A stretch of 58,595 bases of DNA from assembly GCA_030425295.1 (NCBI GenBank), contig JAUIAT010000013.1:1-58595 (forward strand). The letters are read 5' to 3'. Made by a program: the position numbers and the translations under genes. The DNA is from Gammaproteobacteria bacterium (lineage in GTDB: Bacteria; Pseudomonadota; Gammaproteobacteria; JAUIAT01). Position 1 is the stretch's first letter. Each line of letters begins with the position of its first letter. Positions 40,401 through 47,606 of the stretch are shown one piece after another. The notes beneath the pieces were generated by a model. That model was given only the letters and a program-made list of their open reading frames with translations. It had not been told where the DNA came from and made no database searches.

Positions 40401-41275
40401 GTATGCATAACTTCTTTCATAATACATTGCAAATTCATGCGCATCTATCGCAGGTTGTGAGCTGGACTCTTGGCCCAATAGCTGGCCTAATGGGCATGAT
40501 GATATTCTATTTTGACGGTGTACTAGAGCTCTTTGGCAGACTTCTAACTCACCCGGCTGAAACACTTGGCATGCTAGTTGGATCTGCTGGAATTGCTGCA
40601 TTCACACCTTTACTTCTTGCAGTAGCTGGCACATTTGTAGGAGTTAACTCCCTTCTGATTCAGCCAATTGTTAAATCTCTGAAGTCTACAAAATCTGGTA
40701 TTGACACCTTCAATAGAGTTGCTATTGGCGGTAAATATCAAGATGGAGATTACAATTGTGATAAAACGCATCATGAAGATATCTTTGAAGAAAATAACAG
40801 ACAAGATCAGTTTGCTTCAGCTATGAGTGACTATGCAACAGCCCACTCAGTGCATGATTTCGTAAGAAAAACTGTATTGTTATCAACTGTTGTACTTAAT
40901 TCCACAGGCCAGGGCTTAGCAGGAATGGGCAAAGGGTCTTACACAACAATTTCTGAGTTCTTTGGTGGCATCAATATGAAGCTTACTGGGTTCATTAACT
41001 TCATCGGCATGGGATCTGGATCTTTTGCTGGTAATGGTGATGCAATGATGGGACTTGGTAATAGCCAAACTGCTAAAATTAATGTGTCTAGCCGTGGTTT
41101 ATTTAAGAGGGTAGATGAAGCTGCAAGAACTGCATCAAATGAAAACATAGCAACAAATAACATGGAACTTGCAGATGAGGAAGATATAGATAAAGACACA
41201 GTACAAGTACTTAAAGACTGTGACAGTCTTCTCGAACTATACAGTGAAAGCAACAAAATTAAGGTAGCACAGTAG
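37499..41275 (+). CDS. Very large polytopic membrane protein of unknown function
   Basis: 1258 residues; I do not recognise a family. The first 60 residues are hydrophilic and Ser/Thr/Gln-rich with no signal peptide. Residues about 60-715 are mostly helical and charged, with a hydrophobic patch near 195-245 and coiled-coil-like stretches (for example about 655-705, rich in K, I, E, Q). Residues about 716-1060 contain many long hydrophobic segments in two clusters. The C-terminal 200 residues are soluble and end in an acidic stretch (ADEEDIDKD) and a polar tail. AAGG precedes the ATG at normal spacing. It stands alone between lepA and ctpA, flanked by repeats. A secreted effector that inserts into host membranes, or an inner-membrane protein, are both possible; neither is shown. 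Confidence 0.85.
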   Translation: MNSSASEENFIPSVSSDSDIEQQTTPSESNQDAQTLLGKSYTKKEKARQNTLKAMNNGGVANHLKLKLAAISSNYDSDTYNLIRAYNTIKTRANNKLNGQAIVPNLNNNDVLDIKALQEAVDRARRLNTIAYFKKEKTNKKGIAKLKNKWKRSDGTEGRIIQASSFFKNLRLNIKLSYLGFRADVLWARYYNHSPFILPRLLNSLLLRPSLGALKLIGDLIYQAILRPAWKLLKMMHPHYIQHSTIDKNLYNTLSKMHKIINITGDEKLTKLKTELENFNANDADERAKEIKSEINKIQTDITVKYILNDINLRKDSKLIGLVDNKLYKKIKHSINNYGLKKGELKKVISGENTLDEVLGKHNLNHTLDKFIKNKFSYAIEHAITERVSAEKVDPEIFELLHTLSFITKGNSKSGIKDKFSRGLRMFIPLKNNYPFAPEVNNEELHKLILELQSDNCREDIKVFIDKTYEIFGKCLEVYSEKNGDDNVAFLAKLMNNIHSVAEKYGQERRIFSLDHIDVTPLSEEDTETFKTAAKALGFNSHFYLNGQKNEVKTSEDILAEEHEEEQDTNIVETANSSLNSVVNMLNTRAKYLNGLVDMNDLISARIRKLWEQAQLKSNSNDQDLTLVNPEISESKKTTLRNNAKESGFGRTIQLIDMLEQRKKQIQAKIDDTNTKHVIDKLKTKLENIKLIEERIKQADKRREHHKKTKNKISRVVNLLSLVVGVGEGAVATFLIYSALTVGIPALFGFPATAIPTAAVLAACSLVFIGGFISNFFLIQKSGTGTLSFFLLDKGYNKDSNGRMRPLGLRIFGYATTLTTMAGAVGLSCLSFGAMTKLLTTIFVSLGVLSISAGVVVGPHSLILAISGVALFTGTLTGVAIAMIFFKGYIGIINGNYIGRLKNRISNRFAFQKNKYGLSKEYATDKQIKKHYAMAIAKFALLDICPLLTIGALSVTGGIVQSVLLQGSMHNFFHNTLQIHAHLSQVVSWTLGPIAGLMGMMIFYFDGVLELFGRLLTHPAETLGMLVGSAGIAAFTPLLLAVAGTFVGVNSLLIQPIVKSLKSTKSGIDTFNRVAIGGKYQDGDYNCDKTHHEDIFEENNRQDQFASAMSDYATAHSVHDFVRKTVLLSTVVLNSTGQGLAGMGKGSYTTISEFFGGINMKLTGFINFIGMGSGSFAGNGDAMMGLGNSQTAKINVSSRGLFKRVDEAARTASNENIATNNMELADEEDIDKDTVQVLKDCDSLLELYSESNKIKVAQ

Positions 41276-41307
41276 TTCCTGCTAGGAATTTTACCACTTA
41301 AGGAAAA

Positions 41308-41356
41308 CCTCAGATTTGAGTGCAATTTTTTCATCAAAAGTGCGCCAAATCTGGGG
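41308..41356. repeat. Hairpin after the large membrane-protein gene
   Basis: CAGATTTG (41311-41318) pairs with CAAATCTG (41346-41353), with flanking CC/GG. No T-run follows on the plus strand, so it is a weak terminator candidate at best. A perfect AGAGGT/ACCTCT palindrome follows at 41372-41384. Confidence 0.4.
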
Positions 41357-41421
41357 GGTATTCCACAATAGAGAGGTAACCTCTAAAGGTAGCAAGCTAA
41401 CCTCGAAATAACTAATAAATT

Positions 41422-41473
41422 GGGTTATCATATTTCCATAGATACTTATATCAAAGGAAAGATATGATAACCC
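41422..41473 (+). promoter_or_regulatory. Inverted repeat sequestering the ctpA start codon
   Basis: GGGTTATCATAT (41422-41433) is a perfect 12-base complement of ATATGATAACCC (41462-41473), and the ctpA ATG (41464-41466) lies in the right arm. Beyond a 2-base bulge TTCC (41434-41437) can pair with GGAA (41456-41459), the ctpA ribosome binding site. If transcribed as one RNA, start codon and binding site would both be paired. It could alternatively be a DNA operator. Confidence 0.55.
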
Positions 41474-42792
41474 GTTTTATTTTTAGCTTAATTATTTCGC
41501 TGCTTACCTTTTTCAGTACGGCTCAAGCATTCCCTCAATTAAATCCTTTTGCAGGCAACCATGTGACTGCTCTACCCCATGATGAAATGGAGCAGCTTGA
41601 ATCTGTGTATTCTCACATCAACCGTTTCTACATAAGAGATGTAACTGATAAGAAGTTATTTGAAAACGCTATGGAAGGAATGCTTGCCAACCTTGACCCT
41701 CACTCTTCTTACTTAAACAAAGAGGAAATGGAGAAACTAAAATCTACTGCAGATGGTAAATTCGGCGGCATTGGTATCGAAATTATCCCTGACAAAATAG
41801 GGGCTTTACGTGTAATTTCTCCAATTGATGATACACCTGCAAAAAAAGCTGGCATAAAGCCAGGTGATCTAATTATCAGAATTAATGGTGATGCAGTTCA
41901 AGATATGACTCTGCAAGAAGCAGTAACTGCGATTCGTGGAGAGCCAGGAACCAAAGTTAAACTCTTGATAATCCGCGAAGGCACCCCTAAACCGATTAAT
42001 CTTGAAGTGGAGCGCGCAATAATTCACGTTCAAAGCGTAAAAAGCCGAATGCTACCCGATAGCTATGGTTATGTAAGAATTTCATTTTTCCAAGAACCAG
42101 TTAAAGAAAGTATTATTGCTGCTATTAAAAAACTAAAGCACGAAAGTAATGGCAAACTTAAAGGAATAGTGCTTGATTTGCGCGGAAACCCAGGAGGACT
42201 TCTAGGGCCTGCCATTGATACTGCAGATTTATTCTTAGATTCTAAAAAACTCAAAAAAAACAAACTTATTGTTTACACTAAAGGACGCCTAAAACAGCTT
42301 CAGGTAAGAGCCGAAGCTGAGCCTGGTGACATCGCTAGCGGGCTACCAATGGTTGTCTTAATTAATGTGGGATCGGCATCCGGTTCTGAGATCGTCGCAG
42401 GTGCTTTGCAAGATCATCACCGGGCGTTAATACTTGGTAAAAAAAGCTTCGGCAAAGGCTCGGTGCAAACAGTGTTTCCTATAACCAAGGACAGTGCTAT
42501 CAAGCTAACAACTGCGCTATATTACACACCTAATGGTCGATCAATACAGGCTGAGGGTATTGTTCCTGATATCACAGTTCCAGACTTAGAAGTTAAATAC
42601 CCCGAGTCAAATGACTTCGATTTCTTAACAGAATCAAGTTTGGGAAACCATTTGATGAATGGTAATATCAAAAAATTCAAAGCAAAAATGAAAGCACGCA
42701 AAAAGACACTCAAAGAGATGCAAAAGCTCTCTAAAGAAGACTACCAGCTTTACGAAGCAGTTAATGCGTTAAGGGCTCAAGGGGTCAGGTAA
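41464..42792 (+). CDS. ctpA: Carboxyl-terminal processing protease (S41A family)
   Basis: 442 residues. A signal peptide (MITRFIFSLIISLLTFFS, cleaved after AQA near residue 21) sends it to the periplasm. An N-terminal helical region is followed by a PDZ domain (about 95-175; GGIGIEIIPDKIGALRV) and the S41 catalytic domain with serine in GSASGSEIVAGALQD and lysine in GKKSFGKGSVQT. Such proteases trim or degrade envelope proteins from the C-terminus and can regulate peptidoglycan hydrolases. Its stop overlaps the next ATG (TAATG), so it heads a three-gene operon with two lipid enzymes. Its start lies in an inverted repeat. Confidence 0.93.
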   Translation: MITRFIFSLIISLLTFFSTAQAFPQLNPFAGNHVTALPHDEMEQLESVYSHINRFYIRDVTDKKLFENAMEGMLANLDPHSSYLNKEEMEKLKSTADGKFGGIGIEIIPDKIGALRVISPIDDTPAKKAGIKPGDLIIRINGDAVQDMTLQEAVTAIRGEPGTKVKLLIIREGTPKPINLEVERAIIHVQSVKSRMLPDSYGYVRISFFQEPVKESIIAAIKKLKHESNGKLKGIVLDLRGNPGGLLGPAIDTADLFLDSKKLKKNKLIVYTKGRLKQLQVRAEAEPGDIASGLPMVVLINVGSASGSEIVAGALQDHHRALILGKKSFGKGSVQTVFPITKDSAIKLTTALYYTPNGRSIQAEGIVPDITVPDLEVKYPESNDFDFLTESSLGNHLMNGNIKKFKAKMKARKKTLKEMQKLSKEDYQLYEAVNALRAQGVR

Positions 42793-43799
42793 TGCAAGAA
42801 GCTTTAATTGAAAGAACTCAAGATAAATCCAGAGTTTATCTCACATCTTTTCTATTTTTATCATATATTACAGGGTCATTAATTTTAGCATACTTTCACC
42901 GCTACACATATGTAACCAAAACCCTAATCTTTACTACCTTCTTTTTGCTAGCATTTTTGATGCGTGACAGCAAAGAATTCATAAAGGATTGGGCACCACT
43001 GATGGCAGCCACCTTTCTATTAGATGCTTGTCGAGGCTTTATATATGGTGCAACTTTATTCTTTAAACTACCTATCCATAGCGAATATGTAATTAAATTA
43101 GAGCAAATGCTAACTCAAAGCCAGGTGATGCCAATTATATTACAACACGCTGTCCTTCACTCTCCTTTTGAAGTATTTTTTAGAAGCATGTTTGCTATTG
43201 TGTATGGTTTTCATTTTCTTTATTTTCTGCTTGTTGGGCTATTGATTTGGAATACAAGGCGGCCTGAGTTTTGGCGATATAAGACGGCATTTCTGACCAT
43301 CATGAGTTTGGGAATGTTTTTTTACGCGATCATCCCAACCACACCACCATGGCTAGCTGCACAAAATAATTTATTACCACCCATTGAACCAACTGTTTTC
43401 AGTATGTTTAACAGCTACTCTCCCACTCTATTTGAAACATTCAATATAAACCCTGTTGGCGCTATGCCATCACTGCATGTGGCTTTTGCAACTCTTTGTT
43501 TACTTATAGGTTTTCATCATTACAGATGGCGAGCTTGGCCAATGATAGTTTATTCGATTCTATTAGATTTCACTTGCGTTGCTTCAGGAATGCACTACAT
43601 GGTTGATGTAATTGCTGGAACAATTTTTGCGCTCCTGCCATTTTACTTATCGTACAAAACAAAAATATTTGCCAGATTTGAAAGAGGCTCAAGCTCAATC
43701 TACTCATCACTGTTTGTTGCGGTTTTAATTCTTATAATTATGCAACTAACCAGCATGACTAATCTTTATTTTTTACTTCAAACTAAGACTGTCTCATGA
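42792..43799 (+). CDS. PAP2-superfamily (Aur1-like) membrane enzyme
   Basis: 335 residues with about six or seven membrane segments. Active-site motifs are AMPSLHVAF (P226 onward) and ASGMHYMVDVIAG (H268, D272), the PAP2_3/Aur1 form. Subfamily members transfer or hydrolyse phosphorylated lipid headgroups. It overlaps ctpA by one base and the next gene, a CDP-alcohol phosphatidyltransferase, by four (ATGA), so the two lipid enzymes probably act in one pathway, one making a phospholipid headgroup and the other dephosphorylating or moving it. The particular lipid cannot be told from sequence. The paralogue-like protein at 17129 shares only the family motifs. Confidence 0.8.
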   Translation: MQEALIERTQDKSRVYLTSFLFLSYITGSLILAYFHRYTYVTKTLIFTTFFLLAFLMRDSKEFIKDWAPLMAATFLLDACRGFIYGATLFFKLPIHSEYVIKLEQMLTQSQVMPIILQHAVLHSPFEVFFRSMFAIVYGFHFLYFLLVGLLIWNTRRPEFWRYKTAFLTIMSLGMFFYAIIPTTPPWLAAQNNLLPPIEPTVFSMFNSYSPTLFETFNINPVGAMPSLHVAFATLCLLIGFHHYRWRAWPMIVYSILLDFTCVASGMHYMVDVIAGTIFALLPFYLSYKTKIFARFERGSSSIYSSLFVAVLILIIMQLTSMTNLYFLLQTKTVS

Positions 43800-44404
43800 T
43801 CAAAGAAAAATCTGAACTATGGAAAAAATGCTCCCATTTTCTAGGAAGAATGACCTCTAAACTCCCATTTGGTCCCAACTTATATTCTTGGATTACACTT
43901 CCTTTGGCCATTTTTGGCTTTCTTGCAATTAAAGAAAAAATTGTTATTTACGGCGTGTTTTTATTCTTAGCTTCCGGTTTTTTTGATTTATGTGATGGAG
44001 CCTGCGCAAGATTTACAGGAAGGGAATCGCATTACGGAGCATTTTTAGACGGCACACTTGATAGGTTCGTGGATTTTTTACTAATATCCAGCTATGTGTA
44101 TCTTCCTTTACTTATGCCAGGACCAGACTTAACAATGTGGGTACTAATTGCCAACTTCGTAGTTATTTTACCTTCATTTATTGTGGCTTATGCCAATCAT
44201 CGCAAAGCACTTTATGACCCTGATGAAACAATTAATTGGCGGTTTTTAAATCGTGGCGAAATGTTCGTTCTTATGCTTTTAATTCCAATTACATCTGTTT
44301 TTAGCCCAATTATTGCAAGTTACACTCTTGTCGGATTAGTTGGGCTATGTATTTTGACAATTGTGCAGACAATGGTTAGGACTAGCAGGCTTTCTAACTC
44401 TTAG
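43796..44404 (+). CDS. CDP-alcohol phosphatidyltransferase family protein
   Basis: 202 residues, several membrane segments. The whole family motif D-x2-DG-x2-AR-x8-G-x3-D-x3-D is present: D64, D67, G68, A71, R72, G81, D85, D89. These enzymes swap the CMP of a CDP-activated lipid or alcohol for another alcohol, making lipids such as phosphatidylglycerol phosphate or phosphatidylinositol phosphate. The donor and acceptor here are unknown. It is the third gene of the ctpA operon, starting inside the end of the PAP2 gene. A GC-containing repeat array follows. Confidence 0.85.
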   Translation: MIKEKSELWKKCSHFLGRMTSKLPFGPNLYSWITLPLAIFGFLAIKEKIVIYGVFLFLASGFFDLCDGACARFTGRESHYGAFLDGTLDRFVDFLLISSYVYLPLLMPGPDLTMWVLIANFVVILPSFIVAYANHRKALYDPDETINWRFLNRGEMFVLMLLIPITSVFSPIIASYTLVGLVGLCILTIVQTMVRTSRLSNS

Positions 44405-44447
44405 ATACAATGTTACGACTTGGCAGATGGATCCAATAAAATGTTCA

Positions 44448-44492
44448 GATCCATTCGACTTCGCCCTCTTCGAAGGCTACGCTCAGGATGAC
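44448..44492. repeat. Dispersed repeat, inverted half
   Basis: Reads GATCCATTCGACTTCGCCCT and ends CTCAGGATGAC; its complement begins GTCATCCTGAGCG, matching the GTCATCCCGAGCGAAG end at 44727. With that end it brackets the 21-bp array. Confidence 0.6.
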
Positions 44493-44514
44493 AAAATTCA
44501 TATCCCACCATGAG

Positions 44515-44753
44515 CTATCGACCTAAATCACTAAACTAACCATAATAAGCATGAACTATCCACCTAAACCACTGAACTAGTCATCTTGAGAACTAAACTA
44601 GTCATCCCGAGCACTAAACTAGTCATCTTGAGCACTGAACTAGTCATCTTGAGCACTGAACTAGTCATCCCGAGCACTAAACTAGTCATCCCGAGCACTA
44701 AACTAGTCATCCCGAGCACTGAACTAGTCATCCCGAGCGAAGTCGAGGGATCC
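44515..44753. repeat. 21-bp tandem repeat array
   Basis: Seven nearly identical 21-base units from 44577 to 44723 (CTAGTCATCCCGAGCACTAA plus A; variants CTTGAG and CACTGAA), three degenerate units before (44515, 44536, 44556) and a final unit at 44724 that runs on into GCGAAGTCGAGGGATCC, a full palindromic-repeat end. The gap 44405-44779 holds no gene. Confidence 0.85.
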
Positions 44754-44779
44754 GAATAAACGCCTACGCTTGATCAAAA

Positions 44780-45184
44780 TTAATATCGAACATCACCATT
44801 AACATAAAACCACTTGCCATCAATTTTCTCAAAATGGCTTTTCTCATGTATTTCACGGTGAATTGCTTCGTCAGAAAATTTGGCTCTAAACTCAACGAAC
44901 CCAACTTTATCAATTGATTTAACCTTGGGTGCAGAAATAATCTCTAACCCCAACCAAACTGCATTCTCAGCCCATGTTTTGGCTGATATAGGATCGTAAT
45001 CTTTTGCCGCTTTGCCAGTCATAGTCGCCATAATATAGGCAATATTAGCCTGAGCATAAGCTGTATAACGCGACCTCATAAGAGCCTCAGGATTCGGAGC
45101 ATATTGGCCTTTATCCAAGTAAAGGCCGCAACAATCAACGTAAGACTTACCCGAACAACAAGGACAAATTAAGCTGCTATTCAT
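44780..45184 (-). CDS. YchJ-like SEC-C motif protein (UPF0225)
   Basis: 134 residues. It has an N-terminal SEC-C-type metal-binding motif (CPCCSGKSYVDCC) and the YchJ block PEALMRSRYTAYAQANI, then an NTF2-like domain ending HFEKIDGKWFYVNG. The function of the family is not established. CPCC replaces the usual CPCG in the motif, the metal-binding cysteines being kept. ATG start three bases after thyA, so it is cotranscribed. Confidence 0.85.
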   Translation of the reverse strand: MNSSLICPCCSGKSYVDCCGLYLDKGQYAPNPEALMRSRYTAYAQANIAYIMATMTGKAAKDYDPISAKTWAENAVWLGLEIISAPKVKSIDKVGFVEFRAKFSDEAIHREIHEKSHFEKIDGKWFYVNGDVRY

Positions 45185-45187
45185 ACC

Positions 45188-45982
45188 TTATACTGCAATT
45201 GGAGCTTTAATAGCAGGATGATGCTGATAATTTTCAATAGTAATATCTTCATATTTAAAATCAAAAATATTACTAATATCAGGATTTAACTTAAGCGTTG
45301 GCAAACCTAAGCACTCTCGCCCTAACTGTTCATCAACCTGCTCTAAGTGGTTTAAATAAATATGACAATCACCGCCAGACCAAATAAATTCACCTAACCC
45401 AAGGTCACAAACTTGAGCAATCATTGCAGTCAATAATGAATAGCTAGCTATATTAAATGGAACACCAAGAAAGGCATCAGCTGAGCGTTGTGTTAGCTTG
45501 CAAGAAAGCTTGTTATCGGCAACGTAAAACTGGAACATCATATGACAAGGAGGCAGCGCCATTTTATCTAACTCACCAACATTCCATGCATTAACTATTA
45601 AACGTCTAGAATGAGGATTCTCTTTAATCATTTTAATAACGTCCGAAATTTGGTCTATGGTTCGACCATCAGCAGCAGACCATGAACGCCACTGATGCCC
45701 ATAAACCGGGCCTAAATCGCCATTATCATCAGCCCACGCATTCCAAATACGCACACCGTTTTCTTGCAGATATTTTACATTGGTATTACCGCTTAAAAAC
45801 CAAAGTAGCTCGTGAATCATGCTTGGCAAATGAATTTTCTTTGTTGTAACTAAAGGATAGGCTCTAGAAATATCAAAACGCATGTCATAGCCAAACACGC
45901 TAATGGTCCCAACTCCTGTTCTGTCTTTTTTGACCGTTCCTTCAGCTCTAATAAATTTAAGAAAATCTAAATACTGCTGCAT
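45188..45982 (-). CDS. thyA: Thymidylate synthase
   Basis: 264 residues, the same as E. coli ThyA. It methylates dUMP to dTMP with methylenetetrahydrofolate. The catalytic cysteine is C146 in [12 protein letters not shown]; folate- and dUMP-binding regions ([39 protein letters not shown]) are intact. ATG start. It follows lgt and a small membrane-protein gene, a slight variation of the usual lgt-thyA order. Confidence 0.98.
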   Translation of the reverse strand: MQQYLDFLKFIRAEGTVKKDRTGVGTISVFGYDMRFDISRAYPLVTTKKIHLPSMIHELLWFLSGNTNVKYLQENGVRIWNAWADDNGDLGPVYGHQWRSWSAADGRTIDQISDVIKMIKENPHSRRLIVNAWNVGELDKMALPPCHMMFQFYVADNKLSCKLTQRSADAFLGVPFNIASYSLLTAMIAQVCDLGLGEFIWSGGDCHIYLNHLEQVDEQLGRECLGLPTLKLNPDISNIFDFKYEDITIENYQHHPAIKAPIAV

Positions 45983-45996
45983 AAAAAAACCTTATC

Positions 45997-46311
45997 TTAT
46001 GGTTTGATAATCATTGTAATTAAAAATACCAACCAACTTCCCCACATAATAGCTGGCAAATTAACTGGTAAAACTTTATTTAAGCCACGCTCCAAGACAG
46101 TTGCAATAGCCATAACAATGGCTGTCATAAATAAAATAGTAAACCCTGAGTGCAGCCAGTCTCCTAGCTGCGTTGATGCAAAGATATCACCTAACAGGTC
46201 ACTAATCATATGCATTATCTTATACAAAAACTCTAGTATTAACGAAACCCAATGTTGAGCAACGACAAACACCATAGTAAGAGCAATTAAAATTAAAGAC
46301 TGTTTACCCAC
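45997..46311 (-). CDS. Small membrane protein of unknown function
   Basis: 104 residues with three hydrophobic segments: residues about 5-28, 55-75 and 84-102. No family recognised. The start is GTG at 46311, preceded at ideal spacing by AAGGAG, which makes this a real gene. It lies between lgt and thyA on the same strand, 14 bases before thyA. The 193 bases upstream to lgt contain a TTTAAATC/GATTTAAA palindrome but no clear promoter. Confidence 0.7.
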   Translation of the reverse strand: MGKQSLILIALTMVFVVAQHWVSLILEFLYKIMHMISDLLGDIFASTQLGDWLHSGFTILFMTAIVMAIATVLERGLNKVLPVNLPAIMWGSWLVFLITMIIKP

Positions 46312-46504
46312 TTAACTCTCCTTGTCAAATTAATAACACCCATATTTGGCATAGTTTTAACGAAAATAACTCTCTCCGCCACTCATGTATCATAACAATA
46401 CATTCCGTTGCTATCTCATTGCTTTCCTCAAAACAGCGCTTAAATCTGTGTGTTCTTTTAAATCCATAAAAAAAATAGATTTAAATTGCTTGAACAAACA
46501 ACTT

Positions 46505-47275
46505 CTAGTTTCTCGACCTAAAGATCAAAAACAATCCAAAAACTATCATTGGCACTGACAGCAACTGCCCCATCGTTAACCAATTCCATGCAAGATAACC
46601 TAGCTGAGGATCTGGCTGACGAAAAAATTCTATAAAAATTCGAAAGCTGCCATAACACAATAAAAACAAGCCACTAACACTTCCCCTAGGACGTGAACGT
46701 GAACTATAGACCCATAATATAATAAATAAGAGCACACCTTCTAGTAGAAATTCGTACAACTGTGATGGATGCCGCGGCAAAGGCCCTGCTATTGGGAAAA
46801 CCATTCCCCAGGCCACATCTGTAACTCTACCCCACAACTCTCCATTAATAAAATTACCAATTCTACCAAGACCTAATCCAATTGGAACTAATGGGGCAAC
46901 AAAATCACCAACTGACCAAAATGCTCTCTGCTGCTGCCTAGACAAAACAATTAGTGCGACTATAACGCCCAGCAATCCACCATGGAATGACATTCCGCCC
47001 TCCCAAACTTTAAACAAATAAAGCGGATTTTGTATAAATGATGGAAAATTATAAAACAGAACATAACCTAATCTGCCACCAACAATCACACCAAATGCCG
47101 CATAAAAAATCAGATCGCTAACTTGGTCTTGAGTCCATTCACCAGTTTTTTTACCACGATGAACTGCCAAGAGCCATGCTGCAGCAAATCCTAGCAAATA
47201 CATAATTCCGTACCAATGAACTGCTAATGGACCAATATTAAAAGCCACTGGATCTATATTCGGATGTACAAGCAT
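46505..47275 (-). CDS. lgt: Prolipoprotein diacylglyceryl transferase
   Basis: 256 residues with about seven membrane segments. Lgt moves diacylglycerol from phosphatidylglycerol to the lipobox cysteine of prolipoproteins. The signature [14 protein letters not shown] is present, as are [12 protein letters not shown] and the N-terminal [12 protein letters not shown]. LolA, encoded at 3447, acts later in the same lipoprotein pathway. ATG start. It belongs to the conserved ptsP-lgt-thyA neighbourhood, though 331 bases with a repeat separate it from ptsP. Confidence 0.96.
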   Translation of the reverse strand: MLVHPNIDPVAFNIGPLAVHWYGIMYLLGFAAAWLLAVHRGKKTGEWTQDQVSDLIFYAAFGVIVGGRLGYVLFYNFPSFIQNPLYLFKVWEGGMSFHGGLLGVIVALIVLSRQQQRAFWSVGDFVAPLVPIGLGLGRIGNFINGELWGRVTDVAWGMVFPIAGPLPRHPSQLYEFLLEGVLLFIILWVYSSRSRPRGSVSGLFLLCYGSFRIFIEFFRQPDPQLGYLAWNWLTMGQLLSVPMIVFGLFLIFRSRN

Positions 47276-47450
47276 ATTTGTTTCTCTTTTTAACTCACCT
47301 TACGCAGACTTCTTATTTTAGCGAATTTCTTCGTTATAATTATTTTTCCGCTACCCATTTATCAACAATAAACTCCGTTGCTCAAAACAATCATGCCTTG
47401 ATCTTCATAAAAATACTCGCCTGCGTAAAGTGAGTTTTTAATTCGTATTC

Positions 47451-47516
47451 TCGTCATACCGTGGCTTGACCACGGGTTCCATAAATAGATTCTGCGGTCA
47501 AGCCGCGCAATGACGA
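47451..47516. repeat. Dispersed palindromic repeat (GTCATNCC family)
   Basis: TCGTCATACCGTGGCTTGAC then CACGG on the left, TGCGGTCAAGCCGCGCAATG then ACGA on the right: the halves are inverted around GGCTTGACC/GGTCAAGCC. CCGTGG/CCACGG gives an additional local hairpin. The lgt-ptsP gap (47276-47606) otherwise shows nothing. Confidence 0.75.
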
Positions 47517-47606
47517 ATCTAGGAAAAAACTTCACCAAGTAAAATATCAATTATAACGTAGATATTCGCAAAACTACGACGCCTCCTCCAAGAGACATCT
47601 CCTCAC

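Noticed and set aside
40344..40601. Minus-strand frame opposite the large membrane-protein gene
   Set aside because: Antisense shadow with no ribosome binding site or neighbour support.
41308..41356. Rho-independent terminator after the large membrane-protein gene
   Set aside because: The stem is present but no T-run follows it, and the loop is long.
44515..44753. CRISPR array
   Set aside because: Units are 21 bases with no spacers between them; it is a plain tandem repeat, and no cas genes are present.
47362..47550. Minus-strand frame of 62 codons between lgt and ptsP
   Set aside because: It translates a dispersed palindromic repeat (47451-47516); such frames with VIARLDRR-type sequence are a known artefact of these repeats. 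No ribosome binding site.
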